From: Humisphaera borealis
GTDB taxonomy: Bacteria; Planctomycetota; Phycisphaerae; Tepidisphaerales; Tepidisphaeraceae
DNA length: 64,000 nucleotides
NCBI RefSeq assembly: GCF_015169395.1
Contig: NZ_CP063458.1
Span: forward strand, 4,712,001 to 4,776,000
Reading direction: 5' to 3'
Shown: piece after piece, positions 1 to 8,800 of the stretch
Layout of the letters: every line of letters begins with the position of its first letter
Numbering within the stretch: position 1 is the stretch's first letter
The notes under the pieces: model-generated
The model's database searches: none
Told to the model about the DNA's origin: nothing
What the model saw: the letters and a program-made list of their open reading frames with translations, nothing else
Made by a program: the position numbers and the translations under genes

Positions 1-1320
1 GCGAACCAGGTCGCGTCGGCCGAGCAGGGCGTCCGGGAGTCCGAGCAGGCCGTTCGCGCCGCGACGGACTTGAAGTCGCTTGAGGCAGCCGTTGCACAAG
101 CGCAGGCCCAGGTGGATGAGCGGACCAAGCAGATTCGCGACTCCGAAGCCGCTCTGAAAGCCAATGCCAATGACGCCGCCGCCAAGGCGACGCTGGCCGA
201 AGCCCGGGTGAGTGTCACCCGCCGCACCGAGCGGCTGACCGAAGCCAAGAAGGCGCTCGCCGCCGGCCAGGTCAAAGCCAAGGCCGCCAAGCCCGATCCT
301 GCTGTCATCAAGAAGCTGGAGCAGGCCAAGGCCGAGTTGAACAAGGCCAAGGCGGATCTGGCCCAGGCCGAGAAGGCCGACGGCAAGGCGGCCGCCGAGG
401 CCGACAAGCTCGCCGCCGGTCGAGTGAAGGCCGGCGACACGCTGGCCAAGCTTCGGACCGATCTGTCGGCCGCCGAGGCCCAGGTTCAGGCCAAGGCCGA
501 CGCCGCCAAGGCTGCCGCCGACAAGGTCGAGCCGGCTAAGAAGACCGTTGCCGATGCCACCGTTGGCTGGAACGCCGCCCGTTTCGGTGTCGCCAAGCTC
601 AAGGCCCAGCAGGGTGCCACGACGCTTCACGAAGCACGCAAGCAGCTCACGGCCGCCGAGAAAGCCAAGACCGACGCCGAGCAGGCCGCCAAGGATGCCG
701 CCGCCCTGATCGAAACCGGTAAGGCGAACCTGGCCGCGTTCCAGAAGGCCCGCGCCGAGTCGCCGGCCAAGGTCCAGAAGCTGACGGCGACGATTCCCGA
801 GCTGCGCAAGAAGGTCACTGAAGTGACCGCGCCGTTCGAAGTCGCGACCAGGGATCTTGCCGAGCGTGAAGCGTTGGCGATCGAAACGGCCGACATCGTT
901 CGCCGGATCGGGTCGCTCGCTCAGACGTCGAAGGAGAACAAGAATCTCGTAGACGCCGAGGGTGCCGGCAAGAAGGTGGTCGAACAGCTCGCCGCCGAGA
1001 TCAATGCCGCCAAGGAAAAGGTCAACCGCTGGACCGAAGCCAAGAACAAGGCCGCCGCCGAACTGGCAACGGCCGAGAAGGAGCTCGCCGCCGAACGATC
1101 CGCCACCGCGACCGCCGAACGAGACCAAGCCGCGCTAAAGAAGGCGATCGCCGACGCCCAGGCCGACCTTCCAAAGAAGGAAGCCGCGGCGAAGGAGGCC
1201 GTCAAGCCGATCGAAACCGCCAAGGCGAAGGTCGATCAGGCCAAGGCCGATTACGAGAAGCTGCTGTCGGAGGCCGACAAGCTCGACCCGGCCAAGACGG
1301 CCCAGGCCAAGAACGGCTGA
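1..1320 (+). CDS. Coiled-coil Ala/Lys/Glu-rich protein, 5' end outside the window
   Basis: The frame is open from base 1 to the TGA at 1318-1320, so the gene probably begins upstream; the first usable start inside the window is only a TTG at 70. The roughly 439 visible residues are almost entirely Ala, Lys, Glu, Asp and Gln in heptad-like patterns, with recurring AEKA and AKAK elements, which indicates a long continuous alpha-helical coiled coil. No catalytic motif, membrane segment or Cys pair is visible in this part. Such segments occur as C-terminal tails of large planctomycete envelope proteins, so this may be the tail of a larger multidomain protein (inference). A hairpin terminator follows 30 bases after the stop. 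Function unknown. Confidence 0.7.
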   Translation, partial: ANQVASAEQGVRESEQAVRAATDLKSLEAAVAQAQAQVDERTKQIRDSEAALKANANDAAAKATLAEARVSVTRRTERLTEAKKALAAGQVKAKAAKPDPAVIKKLEQAKAELNKAKADLAQAEKADGKAAAEADKLAAGRVKAGDTLAKLRTDLSAAEAQVQAKADAAKAAADKVEPAKKTVADATVGWNAARFGVAKLKAQQGATTLHEARKQLTAAEKAKTDAEQAAKDAAALIETGKANLAAFQKARAESPAKVQKLTATIPELRKKVTEVTAPFEVATRDLAEREALAIETADIVRRIGSLAQTSKENKNLVDAEGAGKKVVEQLAAEINAAKEKVNRWTEAKNKAAAELATAEKELAAERSATATAERDQAALKKAIADAQADLPKKEAAAKEAVKPIETAKAKVDQAKADYEKLLSEADKLDPAKTAQAKNG

Positions 1321-1349
1321 TCGCTAACAACAGACCTCGGGATGCGAAT

Positions 1350-1388
1350 AGACGTGGTCCGCCCTGCCCGGGCGCACCACGTCTTTTT
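1350..1388 (+). terminator. Rho-independent terminator after the coiled-coil gene
   Basis: A 9-bp perfect stem (1350-1358 with 1376-1384) has an inner GCCC/GGGC pairing and runs into five T residues (1384-1388). Confidence 0.8.
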
Positions 1389-1462
1389 CGTAGCGTCTGT
1401 GCAAACGGTGATCGCCGCGGGGGGGATTTGGCTTCCCGCTTCTGCTAATCCTCTCGCACCCG

Positions 1463-1490
1463 TTGAGTCCAGCCCCTTCCTCCCTATAAT
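1463..1490 (+). promoter_or_regulatory. Putative sigma70-type promoter of lysC
   Basis: TTGAGT at 1463-1468 and a perfect TATAAT at 1485-1490 are separated by 16 bp. The pair lies about 50 bases before the lysC start and after the upstream terminator, so lysC is probably transcribed on its own. Confidence 0.6.
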
Positions 1491-1539
1491 GCCCCCCTTT
1501 TCGACCGCCCCGTCCCTTCATCCGGATGGGTAGAACACT

Positions 1540-2784
1540 ATGGGCCTCATCGTACAGAAATTCGGCGGCACCAGCGTCGCCGACGCCGTCCGCATACACC
1601 GTGCCGCCCGCAAGGCGATCGACGCCAAGGAACGCGGCAACCAGGTCGTGGTCGTGGTCAGCGCCATGGGCGACACCACCGACGACCTCATCGACCTCGC
1701 CAAGCAGGTCTGCACCGTCGGCGATCGAGAGATCGCGCCGCCTAAACGCGAAATGGACCAGCTCCTGGTCACCGGCGAACAGGTCACTATCGCGCTGTTC
1801 GCGATGGCGATCTGCGCCCAGGGCCACCAGGCGATCAGCTTCACCGGCGGGCAGATCGGGCTGCTGACCGATGAATCGTTCTCCAAGGCCCGCATCCAGA
1901 GCATCAACAAGCAGAAGATCTTCAAGGAGCTCGACGCCGGCAAGATTGTCATCGTCGCCGGATTCCAGGGCGTCACGTCCGACGGCGACTACACCACGCT
2001 CGGCCGCGGCGGCAGCAATGCCACGCTCGTCGCCGTCGGTGCCGTGCTGAAGGCCGACGTCTGTGAGAACTACACCGACGTCGATGGCATCTACACCGCC
2101 GACCCGCGTATCGTGAAGAACGCCCGCAAGATCGAGAAGATCAGCTACGACGAGATGCTGGAGCTGTCGGGCCTGGGCGCCAGCGTCCTGCAGACCCGCG
2201 CGGTAGAGTTTGCCAAGAAATACAACGTCCCCCTTCACGTCCGTAACAGCCAGAACGACAACGAAGGCACCTGGATCGTAGCCGAGACACAGAACATGGA
2301 ACACATCGTCGTATCCGGCGCAGCGCTCAAGAAGGATCTCACCCGCGTGACGGTGAAAGCCGTCCCCGATCGGCCCGGCATTGCCGCGCGGATCTTCCAT
2401 TCCATCGCGGCGGCCAACATCTCGGTCGATGACATCATCCAGAACGTGATGGACGACAACACTGCCAACATCTCGTTCACCGTCGAGCACGGCGACCTCC
2501 ACGACATCAAGCCGATCGTCGAAAAGCTCGTCAAGGAGTTCGGCGGAACCACCGCCGCAATCTACCAGGGTGAGCTGGCCAAGGTCAGCGTGGTGGGTGT
2601 CGGCATGCGCGTTCACACCGGCGTCGCGGAGCGGATGTTCGACGCACTCGCCAAGGCGAAGGTGAACATTCAGAACATCACCACGAGCGAGATCAAGATT
2701 TCCTGCATCATCGACAAGGACCACGGCCCGATCGCACTGCAAGCCGTGCACGATGCGTTCGATCTGGGTAAGGCGCGGGCCTAA
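1540..2784 (+). CDS. lysC: Aspartate kinase
   Basis: Cytosolic enzyme that phosphorylates L-aspartate with ATP, the first committed step towards lysine/diaminopimelate, threonine and methionine. The N-terminus carries the family signature KFGGTS (residues 7-12), followed by the amino-acid kinase domain with VVVVVSAMGDTTD and, near residue 160, the TTLGRGGSN nucleotide/aspartate-binding segment. The C-terminal third holds two ACT domains (about 265-340 and 345-410), the usual allosteric site for lysine and/or threonine. The length of 414 aa is typical of the monofunctional lysC type. The ATG at 1540 places KFGGTS at the normal distance; the Shine-Dalgarno is weak. It has its own promoter and no biosynthetic neighbours. 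Confidence 0.96.
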   Translation: MGLIVQKFGGTSVADAVRIHRAARKAIDAKERGNQVVVVVSAMGDTTDDLIDLAKQVCTVGDREIAPPKREMDQLLVTGEQVTIALFAMAICAQGHQAISFTGGQIGLLTDESFSKARIQSINKQKIFKELDAGKIVIVAGFQGVTSDGDYTTLGRGGSNATLVAVGAVLKADVCENYTDVDGIYTADPRIVKNARKIEKISYDEMLELSGLGASVLQTRAVEFAKKYNVPLHVRNSQNDNEGTWIVAETQNMEHIVVSGAALKKDLTRVTVKAVPDRPGIAARIFHSIAAANISVDDIIQNVMDDNTANISFTVEHGDLHDIKPIVEKLVKEFGGTTAAIYQGELAKVSVVGVGMRVHTGVAERMFDALAKAKVNIQNITTSEIKISCIIDKDHGPIALQAVHDAFDLGKARA

Positions 2785-2865
2785 CCAAGGTCCAAAGGGA
2801 CCCTCAGACACCGGCGTCGGGAAGGTGACCGTTCCGCGTCGTCAGCGTCCGGTATACTTGCCTCG

Positions 2866-3567
2866 GTGTCCGCCGATTCAAATCCACCTTCGCCCATCGA
2901 GTCGTCGGCGCCGGTGATTTCTCCCGTCGATCGATTTCTAGCGCGGCGTGCCCGATGGCGCAAAGTCGGGCTGGTTGTCCTCGTCCTGCTCCTGTCGTCC
3001 ATCGTTCTCGGTAATGTCTGGTCGCAGATCCGCGGCGGCGATGACTGGACGCGCTACGATCGCCAGCACTTCGTCGTGCAATCCGTGATGGCAGGCGATC
3101 AGATCGCGATCGAGCCCGCCAGTGGCGGGGCTGTGACGATCGTCAAGCTTCTGGGGGTCGATACCCACTCCGTCAATTCCAACGCCGCGACGCAGCCGCA
3201 CTGGGCGGTCGAGTCGTACCAGGCTTTGCGGGATGTCGCCCAGGGCAGACGGGTGCTGGTCGCGCTGCCCGGCCTTGCCCCGCGGACGCCCGACGGACGG
3301 CTGCACGCGTATATCTATCTCGAAGGCGACCCACCGGCGCTCAGCGTCAACGAGCGTCTCATCGCCGACGGCAACGCCTACGCCGACCGGCGGCGCGAGC
3401 ACCCGTTCCACAAGCAGTTCGATCAGGCCGAGCAGGAAGCCCGCCGAAAGAAGCGCGGCCTCTGGCAGGATGTCAGGGACGACCAGCAACCCACATGGCG
3501 GCAGGAGTGGCTCAAGAAGCTGTCCGCGGCAAGAACCGAGCGGCCGACGACGGTTCGGGTGCCCTGA
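2866..3567 (+). CDS. Membrane-anchored SNase-fold protein with altered active site
   Basis: 233 aa from a GTG start. A short polar N-terminus is followed by one membrane helix (about residues 34-52), then a thermonuclease (TNase/SNase) fold outside the membrane. Family hallmarks visible are the GD-I strand, a strand ending KLLGVD, the GRLHAYIYL strand with its Arg, an NERLIADGNAYAD segment and a C-terminal EARRKKRGLW helix. In active SNases the RLxGIDtPE motif supplies catalytic Arg, Asp and Glu; here it reads KLLGVDTHS, so Arg is Lys94, Asp99 is kept and the Glu position is Ser102. The fold is clear, but nuclease activity is doubtful. It is followed at once by a strong hairpin shared with the convergent antiporter gene. 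Confidence 0.8.
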   Translation: MSADSNPPSPIESSAPVISPVDRFLARRARWRKVGLVVLVLLLSSIVLGNVWSQIRGGDDWTRYDRQHFVVQSVMAGDQIAIEPASGGAVTIVKLLGVDTHSVNSNAATQPHWAVESYQALRDVAQGRRVLVALPGLAPRTPDGRLHAYIYLEGDPPALSVNERLIADGNAYADRRREHPFHKQFDQAEQEARRKKRGLWQDVRDDQQPTWRQEWLKKLSAARTERPTTVRVP

Positions 3568-3568
3568 G

Positions 3569-3611
3569 AAGACGGGGGGAGAACGCGACTTCGCGTTCTC
3601 CCCCCGTCTTT
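3569..3611. terminator. Bidirectional terminator hairpin between convergent genes
   Basis: A perfect 20-bp inverted repeat (3569-3588 with 3591-3610) begins two bases after the SNase stop codon. It ends in TTT on the plus strand and AA-rich sequence on the other side, and lies 29 bases from the end of the convergent Kef-type gene. Confidence 0.8.
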
Positions 3612-3639
3612 GGCTGCGGCCGTGTCACGCTATGGCGCC

Positions 3640-5418
3640 TCACATTCCCGGCAGCGTCGCCGCGAACTCCTGCCGAATACGCGTGGTTTCGCTCTTGACC
3701 GAAGCCTCGTCCGCGCCGCGGTCGAACATGACCATCCGAGCCAGCGACACCGCGGCCTCGGCTTCTTCGTAACAGACGGCATCAGCACCGACTTGTTCCA
3801 ACTCCTCCCGCTCGCTGATGTAGCGGGCGCGGACGAAGATCTTGATCTCCGGGTTGATCAGCTTCGCCGCGGCGATCAGCGGGTTGCGGCCGTCGGCGTG
3901 GTGCGGCAGGGTGATGACCAGGTGTGTCGCCCGCGGCAGTGCCTGGTGCATGACCTCAATGTTAAACGCGTCGCCGTAGATCGCCGTGCGGCCCGCCCGC
4001 TTGATCGCCTGCACCGTTTCCATGTTCATATCGACGACGACAGTTTCATGCCCGCGCTCGCGGAGCAGACTGTCCACCGTCTTGCCAACCGGGCCATAGC
4101 CCACGATGACGGCAACCGGTGAGGTTCCCGCTTCCAGTGCCTTTCCCGTGTCGGCGTTCATCGCCGTCTCACGCGCCAGCGCCCGGCGGTTCAGGAACTT
4201 CCACAGCGCCGGCCAACGCTTCAGAAACGCTTCGATCTGCCCGATCCGCTGGAATAGCAGGGGGTTGAGCGTGATCGAGACGATCGCACACGCCACCAAC
4301 AGGTTATGACCCGACTTGTCGATCAGCTTCGCCTTCTGGCCAAGCTCCGACAGGATGAAGGAAAACTCGCCAATCTGCGCGAGGCCAAGCGCCACGACCA
4401 GCGCCGTCCGAGCCGGATAACCGATGACCGCCACAACAGCCAGCGCCGCCAGTGGCTTGCCGATCATGACGATCGCTAGTCCCCCGGCCAGCAGCCATGG
4501 CTGCTGCACGACGAACGCGGGCTCAAAGAGCATGCCGACCGAAGTAAAGAAGATCACGGCGAACGCATCGCGCATCGGCAGGGCGTCGGCGGCGGCCTGC
4601 TGCGAGACCGGCGACTGCCCGACGACCATACCGGCCAGAAACGCCCCCAGAGCCATCGACGCACCGAACACATACGCCGACCCCGCCGCGATCGCGATCG
4701 CCATCACCATGACGGTCAACGTGAAGAGCTCCCGCGACCGCAGCTTGGCGACCCGCACCATGATCCAGGGGATGATCTTTGACCCCGCGAACAGCAGCAC
4801 GACGATCATCGCCGCCAGTTTCAGCAGCGCGATCAGCAGCGTCATCCAGATGGAGGTTGACGCGCCATGGCTGGCGTCGGCGGGTGCCGTTCCGCCGGCC
4901 TGGCCCATCGCCGGGATCAGCACCAGCACGATAACGGTCAGGATGTCTTCGACGATCAGCCAGCCGACGGCGACGTGGCCGTGGGTGGTATCGAGCATGC
5001 GGTTGTCGGTCAGCACGCGGATCAGTACGACGGTGCTGGCGACCGCCATCGCCATGCCGATGACCAGGCCGGAATTCACCGTCCATCCGTACGCAACCGC
5101 GACGGCCACGCCCAGGCCCGTCGCGATCAGGCTTTGAAAGATCGCGCCCGGCACCGCGACGTTTCGCACCGCCAGCAGGTCGCCCAGGTGAAAGTGCAGC
5201 CCGACGCCGAACATCAGCAGGATGACGCCCAGCTCGGACAACTGGTGGGCGATCGTGGGGTCGCCGACAAAGCCCGGCGTATAGGGCCCGATCACGATCC
5301 CTGCCAGCAGATAGCCGACGATGGGCGACAGCTTCAGCCTTTGCGTGATGATTCCCAGAACCCATGCCGCCGTGAAAGCGGCGGCCAGCATCGTGATGAG
5401 TGGTGGTAAGTCGTGCAC
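3640..5418 (-). CDS. Kef-type monovalent cation/proton antiporter with TrkA-N domain
   Basis: 592 aa inner-membrane protein of the CPA2 family (YbaL/KefB/C type). The first about 390 residues form the Na+/H+ exchanger domain, with roughly a dozen hydrophobic helices and conserved segments LSPIVGYLLAGIVIGP and FGASMALGAFLAGMVVG. After a cytosolic linker, residues from about 435 form a TrkA-N/RCK nucleotide-binding domain: VIVGYGPVGKTVDSLL is the GxGxxG motif and an acidic residue ends the second strand (VVVDMN). It probably exports K+ or Na+ in exchange for H+ under redox or pH control (family knowledge). The start is GTG at 5418; an internal ATG nine codons later is possible. It converges on the SNase gene. 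Confidence 0.93.
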   Translation of the reverse strand: MHDLPPLITMLAAAFTAAWVLGIITQRLKLSPIVGYLLAGIVIGPYTPGFVGDPTIAHQLSELGVILLMFGVGLHFHLGDLLAVRNVAVPGAIFQSLIATGLGVAVAVAYGWTVNSGLVIGMAMAVASTVVLIRVLTDNRMLDTTHGHVAVGWLIVEDILTVIVLVLIPAMGQAGGTAPADASHGASTSIWMTLLIALLKLAAMIVVLLFAGSKIIPWIMVRVAKLRSRELFTLTVMVMAIAIAAGSAYVFGASMALGAFLAGMVVGQSPVSQQAAADALPMRDAFAVIFFTSVGMLFEPAFVVQQPWLLAGGLAIVMIGKPLAALAVVAVIGYPARTALVVALGLAQIGEFSFILSELGQKAKLIDKSGHNLLVACAIVSITLNPLLFQRIGQIEAFLKRWPALWKFLNRRALARETAMNADTGKALEAGTSPVAVIVGYGPVGKTVDSLLRERGHETVVVDMNMETVQAIKRAGRTAIYGDAFNIEVMHQALPRATHLVITLPHHADGRNPLIAAAKLINPEIKIFVRARYISEREELEQVGADAVCYEEAEAAVSLARMVMFDRGADEASVKSETTRIRQEFAATLPGM

Positions 5419-5801
5419 ACCTTGCGAATAGCACGATCCAAAAATTCAGGCAACCTGCATTCGGTGTTCAGGACGGAATTTGGAAAAGAAATTTGCAGAT
5501 CCGAACCACGAGGGCGCACGAAGACGATTTGTGGCCACGAGTATAGAGGCGTCCGTGACAGGGCTTTCCAAGCCGCGCGGGCGATGTCACGACGCGTTGG
5601 AATTCAAATCCTCAGCAGACATATCTGGCCGTTCCATGCAACAGAAATGCTGGCCCGTCCGAAGATTGGGATCTACCTGCGTCGTGACCTCGCTCGCACG
5701 GCTTGGAAAGCCGTGTCACGGACAGCCGCTGCACGGACAGTCCTTCTTCGTGGTCCTTCGTGATTCTTCGTGGCGAAAACTCTTCGCTCCGACTTCGGGG
5801 T
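5419..5801. other. Gene-free stretch upstream of the Kef gene with an inverted repeat
   Basis: No credible ORF. It holds the 23-bp inverted repeat listed separately and, near 5750-5785, several copies of a CTTCGTG phrase that resemble degenerate repeats. The Kef promoter should lie in the left part, reading leftward. Confidence 0.5.
5553..5721. repeat. Inverted repeat, arms 5553-5575 and 5699-5721
   Basis: Two 23-base arms are reverse complements with one mismatch and are separated by 123 bp. Each contains GGCTTTCCAAGCC-like sequence, itself nearly palindromic. It may be a remnant of a small mobile or dispersed repeat. Confidence 0.75.
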
Positions 5802-8800
5802 TCACTTGACCGTCTTCAGTTCAAACTTCGGATCGATCTCCAGCTCGAACTCCTTCCACCGCACCTCCGTCGGCCCGCCGGAATGGACCTGCAAGCCGAT
5901 CAGGCCTTCCTTCGCGATCGTGTCGTCGTCCAGCACCGTGCAGGGTTTGCCGTTAATGGCGGTGCGGATCTTCCCGCCGACGGCCAGGACCTCGTACGTG
6001 TTCCAGTCTTCGAGCTTCAGGAACGGTGTCGCGTCGAACTCCTCCCCCTTCTTCGGGAAAAGCAGGCCGCGGGCGCTTTCTTCGTACAGCTTGCCCCACC
6101 ACCCCTTGCCGGCGTCGCACTGGCAGCCACGCATCTCATGGCTGCCGGGGATGCGCACGCTGCGGATCTGGATGCCGCTGTTGGCGGCGTCGGGGACGAG
6201 CTTCATCTTCACGATCAGCCGAAAATCCTTGAACGTCTGCCGGGTGGTGATGAACTGGTTCTTCTTTAGGCCGGTCTCGGTCTTGCCGACGATTTCACCA
6301 TTCTGCACCGACCAGAGCCCGTCCATCTGCCATTCCCAGCCTGTAAGGTCCTTGCCGTTGAAGATCTGGCCCGCGGGCAAGTCGCCGCCGCCCAGCAGTG
6401 GAATCGCTGGCAGATCCGCCGGGGTTTTGCCCTTTGCGCCGGCATCCGGAGCCGCCTGCAGCGGCACTTGCTTCGGCGATCGCAGGTACGCGATCAGGTT
6501 CCGGACATCGGTCTCGCTCAGCGCATCGAGCGCGCCTTCCGGCATCATCGACAGCGGCGATGGTTTGAGCTTCGCCACGTCGGCCTGGTTGACGGTCACG
6601 ATCTCCGTCGCCGTCTGCAGGGTGACGGTCTGGGCGTCCTTCTGCTTCAGGATGCCGATGATGGTTCGGTCGTCCTTGGTATCGAGCTGCCAGGCCTGGT
6701 AATCGACCGGGATGACGGCGTTGGGATCGACAACGTTGTGCAGCAGGTAGTCGATGTTGGCGCGGTCGGAGCCGGTGATGTCCGGGCCGACTTTGCCCCC
6801 TTCGCCGAAGAGCGTGTGGCAGCCGGCGCAGGTGGTGACGAAAAGCTGCCGCCCGCGCGAAGGATCCACGCGGTCGCTTGCGGCTTCGCCGATGAGCTTC
6901 TTGTACTTGGCGATCTTCGCGAGCTTGTCCTTGTCGGTCTCGTTGACCCTCGCCCAGTACCTGTTGAGCAGGTCGGCGACTTCATTGCCCTTGCCCTTAT
7001 TACCACTCATCGTGCGCAGCTGCCGTAGCAGGTCGGCGGTGAAATCGCCCCGCGGCACCTGCTTGTCGACCGCCTCCAGCAGCAGGACGGCATACGACGG
7101 CCGTGAAGCGAGCGTAGCAAGCGCGTCCTTCTTCTCGGCCGGCGGAAGCTCGGCGTATTTGCCGAGGATGGCGGCGGGGGTCTTGGCGTCGTCGTAGTTC
7201 GCCAGTGCCCGAATCGCCGCGGCACGGACGGCCGGGTCGTCGAGCAGCAGGAACAGGTTCGGCGCCAGGTCGGCGTCCTTCGCCGTCACCAGCGCATCCA
7301 GCGCGGCAAGTCGGTCGGCGGGCTTGGCAGCGCGGTCCAACATCACCTTCCGCATGTCGGCCATCGCCGTCTTGGAGCCGAAGATGACCGACAGCGCCCG
7401 CACCTGTTCTGCGATGTCGGCGCTGGTCGCGCCGCCGGCGGGCACACCGCCGTGTGCCCCTACCAGGCTCGCGGCGACCTTGTCCCAGTCCTTCGGGGCG
7501 GCGATGCCTCGGCGGCCCTTCAGACCGGTCGTCATGCCGCGGAGGATGTCCAGCCGCCCGCCGGCGAGCTTGTCGTCGGCCAGCCGAGCGGCGAGCAGGT
7601 CGAGGTTCTTCTCCCCGCCGATCATCGCCAGCTTGCGGGCGGAGAAGTTGAGGATGTTGGGGATCTTGGTCGAAGCGGCGAGGTCAAGGGCGCGACTGGC
7701 GTCGTTATCGAGCAGGGGCTCGAGGGCGTACCAGTACATCAGGGGGAGGTTGTGGTCGGTGGCGTCTTCGGAGTGGGAAAGCAATTCGCCCACAATCTGC
7801 CAGCGAACCTCAATTGGAAGTCGACCTACAGTAGAACTCAAAGAAAGGCGGACAAGGGGAGAGTCAGTACGCTTTGCGATTTCAGCCAGCTGATTTAGTG
7901 AATGCTCGCCCAACTTCAGGCGATCCCCCCAGAGTCGAACATTCGTCGCGACGAACACGGCATCATCTTTTGGATTTGCCATGACCCGCGGTTCCGGCAG
8001 AATTGCATACAAAGTCCAAAGATATCGGAGCACCAGCGACTCGCGGCCTTTCGAAGCGCCCCCTTCGAAGAGATCGATCAAATGATCCTGCAACGCTTTC
8101 CAATCTGTAGCAGTTAGCTTCGTCGCGCGCTCATGTAACACGCGCCTCGCCGTCCGCACATACCACTCATTCTTGTGCTCCTGGAGCTTCACCAGCTCAA
8201 GATCGCTCAACTTCTCCAAATCCACCTTCACCGGTTTCACATCCCCATAGCTCACCTTGTAAATCCGCCCCGTCGTCCGGTCGTGGTCCTTGGGGTTCCG
8301 CGTGTGGCACTGCTGCAGATCGTACCAATCGGCGAAATAGACTGAGCCGTCCGGCCCATAGCGCATCGCGATGATCTGGCTCGCCCGGTCGTTGGCGAGC
8401 AGGAAATCCTTCCCGTGGCGGCCGACGTAGCCGCTGCCCTTGGGCTCGGGGATGTCCATGTTGATCCGCGCGCCGTGGATGTTGTTCATGAAGATCTTGC
8501 CGCGGTACTCGTCCGGCCAGTTGTCGCCGAGGTAGACCATCAGGCCGCTGTGGGCGTGGCCGCCGCCGGCGGAGTCGCTCTTGCCGTTGCCGCTGTGCGG
8601 CGTCGCGCCCAGGTAGTGGACGTGGTCGCCGATCTGCTTGATGTCGTCGAACGTGTAGGGGTTGTCATGCTGGCCGGCCTGGCGCTGGTAGCGCGCGCCC
8701 TGGATGACGTGCCACAGGTGCGGGATGACGCAGGCTTCGATAAAAATCTGGCCGTGCTCGTCGAAGTCCAGGCCCCAGGGGTTGCTGGTGCCCTCGGCGA

